Assembly (NCBI RefSeq): GCF_000949135.2 | Contig: NZ_JTAN02000019.1 | Location: 558,001-622,000, forward strand | Direction: 5' to 3' | Length of the DNA stretch: 64,000 nt | DNA from: Burkholderia sp. USMB20 | Lineage (GTDB): Bacteria; Pseudomonadota; Gammaproteobacteria; Burkholderiales; Burkholderiaceae | Shown here: positions 8,229-17,377 of the stretch, piece by piece | How the letters are laid out: each line of letters opens with the position of its first letter | How positions within the stretch are numbered: the stretch's first letter is position 1 | Position numbers and translations under genes: made by a program | The notes under the pieces: model-generated | Database searches by the model: none | Told to the model about the DNA's origin: nothing | The model's input: only the letters and a program-made list of their open reading frames with translations

Positions 8229-8498
8229 ATGTGGCTGGACGGATTCAAGCGCTTCGCGAGCCGGCTTGCACGCGTACGCCGCAAGTCCCGCGCGCTGGCC
8301 GAGACCCGTGAAGCGCCGTGCGACACCGAGTTCGACCCGACCTGGCACGGCGATCATTGGCAGAACCTGCTGGCGTCACCGCTGGACGCCCGTCACTACG
8401 TAATGGAAGACTGGACGTACACGCCGCCGCAGGCCGAAGCCGACGACACGCAGCCGACCGGCAAGCGCAAGCGCAAACGACGCTCGTACGCGCAGTAG
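8229..8498 (+). CDS. Hypothetical basic protein (89 aa)
   Basis: A reading frame of 89 residues starts at ATG 8229 behind a good ribosome site (GGGAAGGAGAAGG). The product is basic at both ends (FKRFASRLARVRRKSRALA and GKRKRKRRSYAQ) with a tryptophan-containing middle (FDPTWHGDHWQNLL, VMEDWTYTPPQ). There is no signal peptide or membrane segment. I do not recognise a family; the positive ends would fit nucleic-acid or membrane-surface binding. It lies divergently from cspA, and a minus-strand small-RNA terminator sits right behind it. Confidence 0.6.
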   Translation: MWLDGFKRFASRLARVRRKSRALAETREAPCDTEFDPTWHGDHWQNLLASPLDARHYVMEDWTYTPPQAEADDTQPTGKRKRKRRSYAQ

Positions 8499-8516
8499 GG
8501 ATCGGAACGACAGGGC

Positions 8517-8601
8517 AAAAAAAAAGCGCGACTGGGAAGTCGCGCCGACAAAGGTTTGGAGATCTTTTCCGTCAACGAAAAAGTCTGCTTCGGAAAGCAG
8601 A
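8517..8601 (-). ncRNA. Candidate small RNA (about 85 nt) upstream of the porin gene
   Basis: On the minus strand a -10 box (TATACT, 8608-8613) is followed by a stem-loop CTGCTT-TCCG-AAGCAG at 8585-8600, a mainly single-stranded purine/pyrimidine segment, and a perfect 8-bp terminator GCGCGACT-TCCC-AGTCGCGC with nine Ts (8517-8545). No convincing reading frame uses this terminator, so the unit looks like an intergenic small RNA of about 85 nt. The layout (5' hairpin, open middle, U-rich 3' end) is that of an Hfq-dependent regulator. Targets are unknown. A weak -35 box is the main reason for caution. Confidence 0.5.
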
Positions 8602-8607
8602 GATCGC

Positions 8608-8613
8608 AGTATA
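8608..8613 (-). promoter_or_regulatory. -10 box of the candidate small RNA
   Basis: TATACT on the minus strand lies 7 bases before the inferred 5' end at about 8601. No clear -35 hexamer is seen 16-18 bases upstream. Confidence 0.4.
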
Positions 8614-9007
8614 GCGAGAGAACATCCTTTCATTATCCATGCCCCGCACAAACCTCTATTGCCGATGTGTCAATAATCGCGCTAGGCCTGCTCTCGCCCG
8701 TCATTGATCGCCTGTCGCGATCGCGCAACGCCCGCGACACCCGATACGCAGTCCTGATTGCTTTTTTCGCGTGCTGCAGTGCCGCAAAGTCTTGATGGCC
8801 GGGCCTCTCGGCGCATATGCTGATTCTTGCCGGATTCAAAATACAGTATTGCGGGAAGCAATTTTCTTCTACGCCCGGACCGATCCGTACACTGCAAATG
8901 GATATCCGACGAGGGTGCCGCGCCCAATGCGCACGGCGTCGCCAACCTGCGACGCCGCCGATACCCGCAGCAGGTTCGATCGACATCATCCTGTTTGGAG
9001 ACAGATC
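8614..9007. other. Intergenic region before the porin gene
   Basis: About 390 bases hold no convincing gene. The segment contains AT-richer stretches (around 8830-8870, TTCAAAATACAGTATTG) that may include the porin promoter. I could not fix a promoter with confidence. Confidence 0.4.
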
Positions 9008-10150
9008 ATGAAAAAGACCCTGATCGTCGCGGCATTGGCGGGCGCGTACGCCACCGGCGCCCATGCGCAAAGCGCCGTCACGCTGTACGGCCTGATCGAC
9101 GCCGGCATCACCTACACGAACAACCAGGGTGGTCACAGCGCGTGGCAGGAGACGAGCGGCTCGATCAACGGCAGCCGCTGGGGCCTGCGCGGCACCGAGG
9201 ATCTCGGCGGCGGGCTGAAGGCGATCTTCACGCTGGAAAACGGCTTCGGCATCAATAACGGTTCACTCAAGCAGAACGGCCGCGAATTCGGCCGCCAGGC
9301 GTTCGTCGGGCTCGCGCACGAGAGCTACGGCTCGCTCACGCTCGGCCGCCAGTACGACAGCGTCGTCGATTTCCTCGGCCCGCTGTCGCTGACCGGCACC
9401 CAGTATGGCGGCACGCAGTTCGCGCACCCGTTCGACAACGACAACCTGAACAACTCGTTCCGGATCAACAACGCGGTCAAGTACCAGAGCGCGAACTACG
9501 GCGGCCTGAAATTCGGTGCGCTGTACGGCTTCTCGAATTCCAGCAATTTCTCGAACAACCGCGCGTACAGCGTCGGCGCGTCGTACAGCTACATGGGCTT
9601 CAACGTCGCGGCCGCGTACATGCAGCTGAACAACAACGTCAACGCGCTGGCGCTCGCGGCCAGCGACCCGGGCGCGGTAGCCGGCGACTGGACGTTCGGG
9701 GCCAGCCGTCAGCGCACCTGGGGCGCGGGCCTCAACTACGCGTTCGGGCCCGCGACGGCCGGCTTCGTGTTCACGCAGACACGCCTGACCGATTCGGCCA
9801 GGATCAGCGCCGGGCAGTCCGGCGTGTCGGGCGGCATCCCGCTCATCGGCGGCACGCGGTTCAACAATTACGAAGTGAACGGCCGCTACGCGCTGACGCC
9901 GGCGTTCTCGCTCGCCGGCTCGTACACGTACACCGACAGCCGCCTCGACGGCCAGACGCCGAGCTGGCACCAGTTCAACCTGCAGGCCGACTATGCGCTG
10001 TCGAAGCGCACCGACCTGTACCTGCAGGGCGAATACCAGCGGGTCAATGCGGACGGCCTGGCGATCGGCGCGAACATCAACGGGCTCGGCACCGCGTCGT
10101 CCACCAACAAGCAGATCGCCGTCACGGCCGGCATGCGCCATCGCTTCTGA
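9008..10150 (+). CDS. General porin (Gram-negative porin, Burkholderia OmpC/OpcP type)
   Basis: The 380-residue product has a classic signal peptide (MKKTLIVAALAGAYATGAHAQ), begins its mature part with SAVTLYGLIDAGITYTN, and ends in a terminal phenylalanine (MRHRF), the beta-barrel assembly signal. Segments such as GSRWGLRGTEDLGGGLKAIFTLENGF and RQAFVGLAHESYGSLTLGRQYD are hallmarks of the 16-stranded porins of beta-proteobacteria. It forms a water-filled channel for small solutes. The ATG at 9008 follows GGAGACAG. It is a single-gene unit with its own terminator, preceded by a candidate small RNA that might regulate it or other porins. Confidence 0.95.
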   Translation: MKKTLIVAALAGAYATGAHAQSAVTLYGLIDAGITYTNNQGGHSAWQETSGSINGSRWGLRGTEDLGGGLKAIFTLENGFGINNGSLKQNGREFGRQAFVGLAHESYGSLTLGRQYDSVVDFLGPLSLTGTQYGGTQFAHPFDNDNLNNSFRINNAVKYQSANYGGLKFGALYGFSNSSNFSNNRAYSVGASYSYMGFNVAAAYMQLNNNVNALALAASDPGAVAGDWTFGASRQRTWGAGLNYAFGPATAGFVFTQTRLTDSARISAGQSGVSGGIPLIGGTRFNNYEVNGRYALTPAFSLAGSYTYTDSRLDGQTPSWHQFNLQADYALSKRTDLYLQGEYQRVNADGLAIGANINGLGTASSTNKQIAVTAGMRHRF

Positions 10151-10195
10151 GCGATGCGCGTGAGCCCGGTCGTTCGGCCAGGACCGTCATGACGA

Positions 10196-10220
10196 AGCGC
10201 CCCACCCGGGGCGCTCGTTC
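10196..10220 (+). terminator. Terminator after the porin gene
   Basis: An 8-bp perfect stem (AGCGCCCC/GGGGCGCT) with a 4-base loop is followed by CGTTCGTTT. It lies 45 bases behind the porin stop. Confidence 0.65.
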
Positions 10221-10258
10221 GTTTCAGCGCTGCACCGCACGCATGCGCCGCGCCATGC

Positions 10259-10822
10259 TCACGCGCTGCCCGATGCCGGATAGCGAACGTCGAGCACGTC
10301 GATCGGCTGGGGACCGGCCGGCGTCATCAGCGTGACGGTATCGCCGATCTTCGCCTTGATGAGCGCCCGCGCGACCGGCGAGATCCAGCTGACGCAACCG
10401 CGATCGAGATCGACCTCGTCGATCCCGACGATGGTAACGGTATGATCCTCGCCGTCCGGCGTCGCGTAATCGACGGTCGCGCCGAAAAACACCTGGTCGA
10501 CGTTCTCCTGGCGGCTCGCGTCGACGACTTCGGCGAGATCGAGCCGCTTCGTCAGGAAGCGGATCCGGCGGTCGATCTCGCGCAACCGCCGCTTGCCGTA
10601 GATGTAGTCGCCGTTCTCCGACCGGTCGCCGTTCGACGCGGCCCACGACACCAGCCGCACGACCTCGGGACGCTCGACGTCGATCAGGTTCAGGAGCTCG
10701 TCCCTGAGCCGCTTGTGGCCGGCCGGGGTGATGTAATTCTTCGTGCCCGCCGGAATCGCGGGCTGACTCGGGTCGAGATCGTCGTCGTCGCCGTCCGACT
10801 CTTTGACAAACGCCTTGTTCAT
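10259..10822 (-). CDS. greB: Transcription elongation factor GreB
   Basis: The 187-residue protein begins with an acidic linker (ESDGDDDDLDP) before the Gre coiled-coil domain (TKNYITPAGHKRLRDELLNLIDVERPEVVRLVSWAASNGDRSENGDYIYGKRRLREIDRRIRFL), in which the acidic tip GDRSENGDY is the catalytic part. The C-terminal half (VFFGATVDY..., ARALIKAKIGDTVTL) is the FKBP-like domain. It enters the RNA polymerase secondary channel and triggers cleavage of backtracked RNA. YGKRRLREIDRR is the signature that separates GreB from GreA. It is divergent from the tRNA-Arg genes and has no partner in an operon. Confidence 0.95.
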   Translation of the reverse strand: MNKAFVKESDGDDDDLDPSQPAIPAGTKNYITPAGHKRLRDELLNLIDVERPEVVRLVSWAASNGDRSENGDYIYGKRRLREIDRRIRFLTKRLDLAEVVDASRQENVDQVFFGATVDYATPDGEDHTVTIVGIDEVDLDRGCVSWISPVARALIKAKIGDTVTLMTPAGPQPIDVLDVRYPASGSA

Positions 10823-10934
10823 GATGCAGATTCAACACATGGATGACTGATGCTTCAAGGGTACACGAAGGCGGCCTTCCCAAGATCGGGTGACATTTTT
10901 TGCGAATAAGGCTTCCCTTTTTATACAACCCTGC

Positions 10935-10940
10935 TATACT
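10935..10940 (+). promoter_or_regulatory. -10 box before the tRNA-Arg array
   Basis: TATACT lies 14 bases before the first tRNA-Arg. No strong -35 box is visible at the proper distance. Confidence 0.4.
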
Positions 10941-10953
10941 TCCCCTTCTGCGT

Positions 10954-11030
10954 GCGGCTGTAGCTCAGTTGGATAGAGTACTTGGCTACGAACCAAGGGG
11001 TCGTGGGTTCGAATCCTGCCAGCCGCGCCA
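10954..11030 (+). tRNA. tRNA-Arg (anticodon ACG), copy 1
   Basis: A 77-base cloverleaf with acceptor stem GCGGCTG/CAGCCGC, anticodon loop CTACGAA (anticodon ACG), T-loop GGTTCGAATCC and encoded CCA. The A at the wobble position is expected to become inosine and read CGU, CGC and CGA. It is the first of three near-identical copies. Confidence 0.98.
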
Positions 11031-11039
11031 CCTTTTTCG

Positions 11040-11065
11040 AGGGCCTTCCCAACCGAAGGCCCTTT
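11040..11065 (+). terminator. Hairpin between tRNA-Arg copies 1 and 2
   Basis: A 9-bp stem AGGGCCTTC/GAAGGCCCT is followed by only two or three Ts. It may act as a weak terminator or mark processing between the tRNAs. Confidence 0.5.
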
Positions 11066-11097
11066 CAGTTCGATGTTGTAGCGTTTTGTTGTTGCGT

Positions 11098-11174
11098 GCG
11101 GCTGTAGCTCAGTTGGATAGAGTACTTGGCTACGAACCAAGGGGTCGTGGGTTCGAATCCTGCCAGCCGCGCCA
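11098..11174 (+). tRNA. tRNA-Arg (anticodon ACG), copy 2
   Basis: This is a 77-base copy, identical to copy 1, including CCA. It is preceded by the same TGCGT string as the other two copies. Confidence 0.98.
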
Positions 11175-11182
11175 CCTTTTTG

Positions 11183-11208
11183 GGAACCTTCCCACCGTAG
11201 AAGGTTCC
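11183..11208 (+). terminator. Hairpin between tRNA-Arg copies 2 and 3
   Basis: The stem GGAACCTTC/GAAGGTTCC differs in sequence from the first spacer hairpin but keeps its position. There is no T run, so processing or weak termination is more likely than a full stop. Confidence 0.4.
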
Positions 11209-11235
11209 GACAGTTGAAGTAGTACCGCTTTGCGT

Positions 11236-11312
11236 GCGGCTGTAGCTCAGTTGGATAGAGTACTTGGCTACGAACCAAGGGGTCGTGGGTTCGAATCCTG
11301 CCAGCCGCGCCA
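11236..11312 (+). tRNA. tRNA-Arg (anticodon ACG), copy 3
   Basis: This is the third identical 77-base copy with encoded CCA. It is the last of the array and is followed by a strong terminator. Confidence 0.98.
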
Positions 11313-11318
11313 CCTCAG

Positions 11319-11348
11319 AAGGGCCTTCCTCCGGGAAGGCCCTTTTTT
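11319..11348 (+). terminator. Strong terminator of the tRNA-Arg array
   Basis: An 11-bp perfect stem AAGGGCCTTCC/GGAAGGCCCTT with a TCCG loop runs into TTTTTT. Confidence 0.9.
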
Positions 11349-11508
11349 CTTTTCCGCTTCCCCTCCTCGCCTCCCCTCCTCTTCCCGGCAACACCGATCG
11401 CGCCCGAATCGTGCGGGAGCTGCCGCCACACAACGCCAAGCCCACATCACAAACGAAAACGGCGGCCCGTGGCCGCCGTCTCATTCCGCTGCATCGCAAC
11501 GCGCACCG

Positions 11509-13875
11509 TCAGTAATCCTGCCGCTCGCGCTCGATGCGCATGCCGCCGTCGTGACGCGCGTGCACGCTGTCGTCGGTCGAGCGCTCGCGCATGATCCGCA
11601 TCACGTCCGGATTGGTCCGCACGCGCCGCATCACGTTCGCGAGATGCACGCGATCGCTCACCTGGATCACGAAGCGCAGCACCGTCGATTCGTGCGTCAG
11701 ATCCTCGTCCATCGCGATGTGAACGATGTTCGCGTCCGCCGACGTGATATCCGCCGCGACGCGCGCGAAGATGCCCTTCGTATTCTTCACGAGCGCCTTC
11801 ACCGCGACGTCGAACAGACGACCGGGCTGCGGCGCCCATTCGACGTCGATCCAGCGGCCCGGGTCGCGGCGATGGATGCGCTGCGCGACGCGGCAATCCG
11901 TCGTATGAATCGCCATCCCGAGACCGATGCCGATATAGCCCATGATCGCGTCGCCCGGAATCGGCCGGCAGCACGCCGACAGCTGCACGGACATCCCTTC
12001 GGTGCCGGTAATCACGACCGGCGGCGCATTGTGCGCGGGGTGCCGCTCTGACTTCGGCAGATCGTCGTCCGCATCGCGACCGCTCATCAGCACCTCGATG
12101 CGCTTGGCCATCACCGCGGCGACGCGGCGGCCGAGGCCGATGTCCGCGAAGATTTCCTGGCGGCTCTTGTTGCCCGTCCACTGGACGAGCTTCTCCCACA
12201 CTTCCGGCCCCACATCGGCCAGCGCGAGCCCGTACCCCTTCAGGCTCTGGTCGACGAGCCGCTCGCCGAGCTGCACCGACTCGTTCAGGCGCATCGTCTT
12301 CAGGTAGTGACGAATCGCCGAACGCGCCTTGCCGGTGCGCACGAAGCCGAGCCATGCGGGGTTCGGCTTCGAATACGGCGCGGTGATCACCTCGACGATG
12401 TCGCCGCTCTTCAGCTCGGTACGCAGCGGCAGCAACTCGTTGTTGATCTTCACGGCCACGCACTGGTTGCCGAGATCGCTGTGGATCGAATACGCGAAAT
12501 CGAGCGCCGTCGCGCCGCGCGGCAGCGCCATGATCTTCGACTTCGGCGTGAACACGTAGACCGCATCCGGGAACAGGTCGATCTTCACGTGTTCGAGGAA
12601 CTCGCTCGAATCGCCGGCTTCGCTCTGGATGTCGAGCAGCGACTTCAGCCACTGGTGCGCGCGCTTCTGCACGTCGTTCAGGTCCGCGCCGCCGTTCTTG
12701 TACAGCCAGTGCGCGGCCACGCCGGCCTCGGCGATCTCGTGCATCTTGCGCGTGCGCACCTGGAACTCGATCGGCGCGCCGAACGGGCCGACGAGCGTCG
12801 TGTGCAGCGACTGATAGCCGTTGATCTTCGGGATCGCGATGTAGTCCTTGAACTTGCCGGGCACGGGCTTGTACAGCGCGTGCAGCGCGCCGATGCACGT
12901 GTAGCAGTCGAGCGGGCTCTCGACGACGACGCGAAAGCCGTACACGTCGAGCACCTGCGAGAACGACAGCTGCTTGTCGCGCATCTTGCGATAGATGCTG
13001 TAGATCGTCTTTTCGCGGCCGGTGATCTCGGCGTCGAGCTTCGCGTCGCCCATCGCGCGCTGGGCGGCCTCGAGGATCTTGCTGATCACTTCGCGGCGGT
13101 TGCCGCGCGCGGCCTTCACGGCCTTCTCGAGCGTCGCGTAGCGATGCGGGTTGAAGTTCGCGAAGCTCATGTCCTGCAGCTCGCGATACGTGTTGTTCAA
13201 CCCGAGGCGGTGCGCGATCGGCGCATAGATGTCGAGCGTCTCGCGGGCGACGCGGCGGCGCTTTTCCATCGGCACCGCGCCGAGCGTGCGCATGTTGTGC
13301 AGACGGTCGGCGAGCTTGACGAGGATGACGCGCACGTCGCGCGCCATCGCGAGCAGCATCTTGCGGAAGTTTTCCGCCTGCGCTTCCTCGCGGCTGCGGA
13401 ACTCCATCTTGTCGAGCTTCGACAGGCCGTCGACCAACTCCGCGACCTTCGGGCCGAACCGTTCGGCCAGCTCGCTCTTGGTCACGCCCTGGTCTTCCAT
13501 CACGTCGTGCAGCAGCGCCGCCATCACGGCTTGCGCGTCGAGCTTCCAGCCGGCGCAGATTTCCGCGACGGCGACGGGATGGGTGATGTAGGGTTCGCCG
13601 CTCTGGCGATATTGACCGAGGTGGGCTTCGTCGCTGAAATGGAACGCCGCCTTGACCTCTTTGATTTCTTCCGGAGGGAGATACTCGGCAAGCACGCCCG
13701 TCAGTTTCGCGATCGAAACGACGCCGTGCTTGCGCGGCTGCTCCGGCGTGGCGGTCGGCCCGAACAGGTGCCGAAAGGACTGTTCGAGGACCGCGTCGAT
13801 GTACTGGCGCGCAGGCGACTGGGCCGTGGCTTCGGTGGTCGAATCCGCGGAGGCGGACGATGGGGTGGTGCTCAT
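11509..13875 (-). CDS. spoT: Bifunctional (p)ppGpp synthetase/hydrolase SpoT/Rel
   Basis: The 788-residue protein has the complete Rel/SpoT architecture. An HD hydrolase domain comes first (HDVMEDQG near residue 123), then the synthetase domain (DVYGFRVVVES, KDYIAIPKINGYQSLHTTLVG, FQVRTRKMHEIAEAGVAAHW), a TGS domain (about residues 440-500, VYVFTPKSKIMALPRGATALDFAYSIHSD) and a C-terminal ACT domain (about 700-775). It makes and degrades the alarmone (p)ppGpp. In beta-proteobacteria it works beside a separate RelA. The gene lies 63 bases behind rpoZ on the same strand, as in many proteobacteria, so gmk-rpoZ-spoT is probably one operon. The start at 13875 is in line with family lengths. Confidence 0.97.
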   Translation of the reverse strand: MSTTPSSASADSTTEATAQSPARQYIDAVLEQSFRHLFGPTATPEQPRKHGVVSIAKLTGVLAEYLPPEEIKEVKAAFHFSDEAHLGQYRQSGEPYITHPVAVAEICAGWKLDAQAVMAALLHDVMEDQGVTKSELAERFGPKVAELVDGLSKLDKMEFRSREEAQAENFRKMLLAMARDVRVILVKLADRLHNMRTLGAVPMEKRRRVARETLDIYAPIAHRLGLNNTYRELQDMSFANFNPHRYATLEKAVKAARGNRREVISKILEAAQRAMGDAKLDAEITGREKTIYSIYRKMRDKQLSFSQVLDVYGFRVVVESPLDCYTCIGALHALYKPVPGKFKDYIAIPKINGYQSLHTTLVGPFGAPIEFQVRTRKMHEIAEAGVAAHWLYKNGGADLNDVQKRAHQWLKSLLDIQSEAGDSSEFLEHVKIDLFPDAVYVFTPKSKIMALPRGATALDFAYSIHSDLGNQCVAVKINNELLPLRTELKSGDIVEVITAPYSKPNPAWLGFVRTGKARSAIRHYLKTMRLNESVQLGERLVDQSLKGYGLALADVGPEVWEKLVQWTGNKSRQEIFADIGLGRRVAAVMAKRIEVLMSGRDADDDLPKSERHPAHNAPPVVITGTEGMSVQLSACCRPIPGDAIMGYIGIGLGMAIHTTDCRVAQRIHRRDPGRWIDVEWAPQPGRLFDVAVKALVKNTKGIFARVAADITSADANIVHIAMDEDLTHESTVLRFVIQVSDRVHLANVMRRVRTNPDVMRIMRERSTDDSVHARHDGGMRIERERQDY

Positions 13876-13938
13876 ATTCGCCTCCAGGTCGAGTCGTTGC
13901 GCGCGTGGACTACATGGCTGGAACGGGCCGGATGCGCG

Positions 13939-14142
13939 TTACACCGGCACCTTCTTCAGCATCTCGACGCCGACCTGGCCGGAGGCGATCTCGCGCAGCG
14001 CGACGACGGTCGGCTTGTCGCGGCTCTCGATCTTCGGCGTATGGCCTTGCGCGAGCTGCCGCGCGCGGTAGGTGGCGGCGAGCGCCAGTTCGAAGCGGTT
14101 GGGGATTTGCTTCAGGCAGTCTTCGACGGTAATGCGAGCCAT
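13939..14142 (-). CDS. rpoZ: RNA polymerase omega subunit
   Basis: The 67-residue product [31 protein letters not shown]... is the standard omega subunit of beta-proteobacteria. It helps assemble the beta-prime subunit and, with DksA, forms a (p)ppGpp binding site, which fits its position directly before spoT. It lies 58 bases after gmk on the same strand. Confidence 0.97.
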   Translation of the reverse strand: MARITVEDCLKQIPNRFELALAATYRARQLAQGHTPKIESRDKPTVVALREIASGQVGVEMLKKVPV

Positions 14143-14200
14143 GTTGGAAATTCCTTCTGAATATAGTCGTTATTCTACCTTATGTCCCTCTACCCTCGCG

Positions 14201-14881
<681 letters not shown>

Positions 14882-15805
14882 TTACTCCAGGTTTTGCACT
14901 TGCTCACGCATCTGCTCGATCAACAGCTTGAGCGCCATCGATGCGTCGGCGAGTTCCTTCGCCGCCGCCTTCGAGCCGAGCGTGTTTGCTTCGCGATTCA
15001 GTTCCTGCATCATGAAGTCGAGACGCTTGCCGACGCGGCCGCCCTTCTCGATCACGTGACGCGTTTCGTTCAGGTGCGCGGTGAGTCGCGACAGCTCTTC
15101 CGCGATGTCGATCCGGATGCCGTACATCGTTACTTCCTGACGAATGCGTTCCGCGGCTTCCTCGCGCGTGACGATCGGCGCGCTGCCTTCGGGCGCCGCG
15201 ATGCCGAGCGCTTCCTGCAGCCGCTCGACGATCTTCTGCTGATGCTTCGCGATCAGCTCAGGCACGAGCGGCGTGATGCGCGCGACGATCGCTTCCATTT
15301 CGGTGACGTTCGACAGCAGCATCGTCGCCAGCTGCGCGCCTTCGCGCGAACGCACGACGACGAGCTCGCCGATCGCTTCCTTGCCGCACGCGAGCACCGC
15401 GTCGCGGATCGCTTCGGCCGACACGCCGCTCTCGGCGATCACGCCCGGCCAGCGCAGGATCTCGCCCGCGCGCAGGCGGCCGACGCCCGGGAACGAATCG
15501 AGCACCGCGCGCTCGAGATCGGCCAGCTGGCCGAGCGCCGACTGGTTCAGCGCGCCCGCGCCGATGCTCTGCTCGCCGCGCTGCAGGTTGATGCGCACGT
15601 CGACCTTGCCGCGCGACAGCTTGTTCATCAGCATTTCGCGCAGCGCGGGTTCGCACGCGCGCACATCGTCCGGCATGCGGAAATTCAGGTCGAGGAAGCG
15701 CGAGTTCACGGTGCGCAGTTCGACCGACACGCTGGTGCCGCCGTTGCCGGTGGCCGTCGCGAGTTCGCGCGTCGCGCTCGCATAGCCCGTCATGCTGTAG
15801 ATCAT
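14882..15805 (-). CDS. yicC: YicC family endoribonuclease
   Basis: The 307-residue product starts with the hallmark [11 protein letters not shown] and ends with the DUF1732 helix ([13 protein letters not shown]). The N-terminal YicC domain carries [20 protein letters not shown]. Members have been shown to cut RNA endonucleolytically and to influence small-RNA decay in E. coli. The gene is 6 bases upstream of gmk, the usual arrangement, so it is probably the first gene of yicC-gmk-rpoZ-spoT. The ATG at 15805 is fixed by the conserved N-terminus. It diverges from rph with about 175 bases between. Confidence 0.95.
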   Translation of the reverse strand: MIYSMTGYASATRELATATGNGGTSVSVELRTVNSRFLDLNFRMPDDVRACEPALREMLMNKLSRGKVDVRINLQRGEQSIGAGALNQSALGQLADLERAVLDSFPGVGRLRAGEILRWPGVIAESGVSAEAIRDAVLACGKEAIGELVVVRSREGAQLATMLLSNVTEMEAIVARITPLVPELIAKHQQKIVERLQEALGIAAPEGSAPIVTREEAAERIRQEVTMYGIRIDIAEELSRLTAHLNETRHVIEKGGRVGKRLDFMMQELNREANTLGSKAAAKELADASMALKLLIEQMREQVQNLE

Positions 15806-15980
15806 GGTTCGTCTCGCCGTCTGGGTGCCCTTCACGGGCGGGAATATGTCGAGGCGCCCGGCGCATTGCAAGGCGCGGGGCGGGAAGCGCGCATTATCCC
15901 ATTTTTGCGTCCCACCCCGCCGGGCACGCCTGCCGTTCGGCGCTAAAATCGGGGTTTCCTCTTCCGTCCACGATTCCCCC

Positions 15981-16721
15981 ATGACGTCTTCCCTGTCCCG
16001 CCCGAGCGGCCGCCGCGCCGACGAACTGCGCAAGGTCGCCCTCACGCGCCACTACACGAAACACGCCGAAGGCTCGGTACTCGTCGAATTCGGCGATACC
16101 AAGGTGATCTGCACCGCGAGCGTCGCCGAGCGCGTGCCCGAATTCCTGCGCGATCGCGGCCAGGGCTGGCTGACGGCCGAATACGGGATGCTGCCGCGCG
16201 CGACGCACACGCGCAGCGACCGTGAAGCGGCGCGCGGCAAGCAGACGGGCCGCACGCAGGAAATTCAGCGCCTGATCGGCCGTGCGCTGCGCGCGGTGTT
16301 CGATCTGGAGGCGCTCGGCCCGCGCACGATCCACATCGACTGCGACGTGATCCAGGCCGACGGCGGCACGCGCACGGCCAGCATCACCGGCGCCTTCGTC
16401 GCCGCGCACGACGCCGTGTCGAAGCTGATCGCGGCCGGCAAGCTCGCGCGCTCGCCGATCACCGACCACGTCGCCGCGATCTCGGTCGGCGTGTACGAAG
16501 GCGCGCCCGTGCTCGATCTCGACTACGCCGAAGATTCGCAGTGCGATACCGACATGAACGTCGTGATGACGGGCGCCGGCGGCTTCGTCGAAGTCCAGGG
16601 CACCGCCGAAGGCGTGCCGTTCTCGCGCGCCGAGATGAACGCGCTGCTCGACCTCGCGCAAAGCGGGATCGGCCAGCTCGTGCAGCTGCAGAAGGACGTG
16701 CTGGGCGCCGGCCATGTCTGA
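15981..16721 (+). CDS. rph: Ribonuclease PH
   Basis: The 246-residue enzyme begins [42 protein letters not shown] and contains [17 protein letters not shown] and [17 protein letters not shown], all standard for RNase PH. It is a phosphorolytic 3'-5' exoribonuclease that trims tRNA precursors. The ATG at 15981 is supported by the conserved start; the longer frame upstream is not conserved in character. The last 8 bases overlap rdgB, so rph-rdgB-hemW is a compact operon, as is common in beta-proteobacteria. Confidence 0.96.
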   Translation: MTSSLSRPSGRRADELRKVALTRHYTKHAEGSVLVEFGDTKVICTASVAERVPEFLRDRGQGWLTAEYGMLPRATHTRSDREAARGKQTGRTQEIQRLIGRALRAVFDLEALGPRTIHIDCDVIQADGGTRTASITGAFVAAHDAVSKLIAAGKLARSPITDHVAAISVGVYEGAPVLDLDYAEDSQCDTDMNVVMTGAGGFVEVQGTAEGVPFSRAEMNALLDLAQSGIGQLVQLQKDVLGAGHV

Positions 16722-17343
16722 TGATCGCACCCTCGCGCCGCTGTCGCGCATCGTGCTCGCGTCGAACAACGCCGGCAAGCTGCGCGAATTCACCGCGCTG
16801 TTCTCGACGGTCGGCATCGAGATCGTGCCGCAGGGCGACCTGGCCGTGCCCGAGGCGGAAGAACCGTTCGGCACGTTCATCGAGAATGCGCTGACGAAAG
16901 CGCGGCACGCGTCGCGGCTCACCGGCCTGCCGGCGATCGCCGACGATTCGGGCCTGTGCGTGCGCGCGCTGCGCGGCGCACCGGGCGTCTATTCGGCGCG
17001 CTACGCGCAGCGCGCGGGCGGCGCCAAGGGCGACGCGGCCAACAATGCGTACCTCGTCGAGCAGCTGCGCGGCGTCGCAGACCGACGCGCATACTATTGC
17101 TGCGTGCTCGCGCTGGTGCGCCACGCGGACGATCCCGAACCGCTGTTCGCCGAAGGTCGCTGGGTGGGCGAGATCGTCGACACGCCGCGCGGCGAGCACG
17201 GATTCGGCTACGACCCGTATTTCCTCCTGCCGTCGCTCGGCGCGACGGCGGCCGAACTCGAGCCGGCCGTGAAGAACACGCACAGCCATCGCGCGCTCGC
17301 GCTGAAGGCGCTGCTCGCGCGGCTCGCGGAGGAACCGGCATGA
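16714..17343 (+). CDS. rdgB: XTP/dITP diphosphatase (RdgB/HAM1)
   Basis: The 209-residue protein carries the HAM1 motifs [37 protein letters not shown] and [12 protein letters not shown]. It hydrolyses non-canonical purine nucleotides such as ITP and XTP to their monophosphates and so keeps them out of DNA and RNA. Its ATG overlaps the end of rph, and hemW starts 34 bases after its stop. Confidence 0.96.
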   Translation: MSDDRTLAPLSRIVLASNNAGKLREFTALFSTVGIEIVPQGDLAVPEAEEPFGTFIENALTKARHASRLTGLPAIADDSGLCVRALRGAPGVYSARYAQRAGGAKGDAANNAYLVEQLRGVADRRAYYCCVLALVRHADDPEPLFAEGRWVGEIVDTPRGEHGFGYDPYFLLPSLGATAAELEPAVKNTHSHRALALKALLARLAEEPA

Positions 17344-17377
17344 TCGTCCTCGTCACGCATTCGCAACCGGAGGCCGC

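Noticed and set aside
8633-9136. Minus-strand 167-codon frame overlapping the porin start
   Set aside because: It is antisense to the porin signal peptide and leader and shows no family; the minus-strand terminator at 8517-8545 is better explained by a small RNA.
10900-11500. Frames running through the tRNA-Arg array (repeating a VAQLDRVLGYEPRGRGFE-type sequence)
   Set aside because: They are translations of tRNA genes; such false proteins are well known in databases.
12307-14160. Long plus-strand frame opposite spoT
   Set aside because: It is antisense to a clear spoT gene and has a composition typical of a shadow frame.
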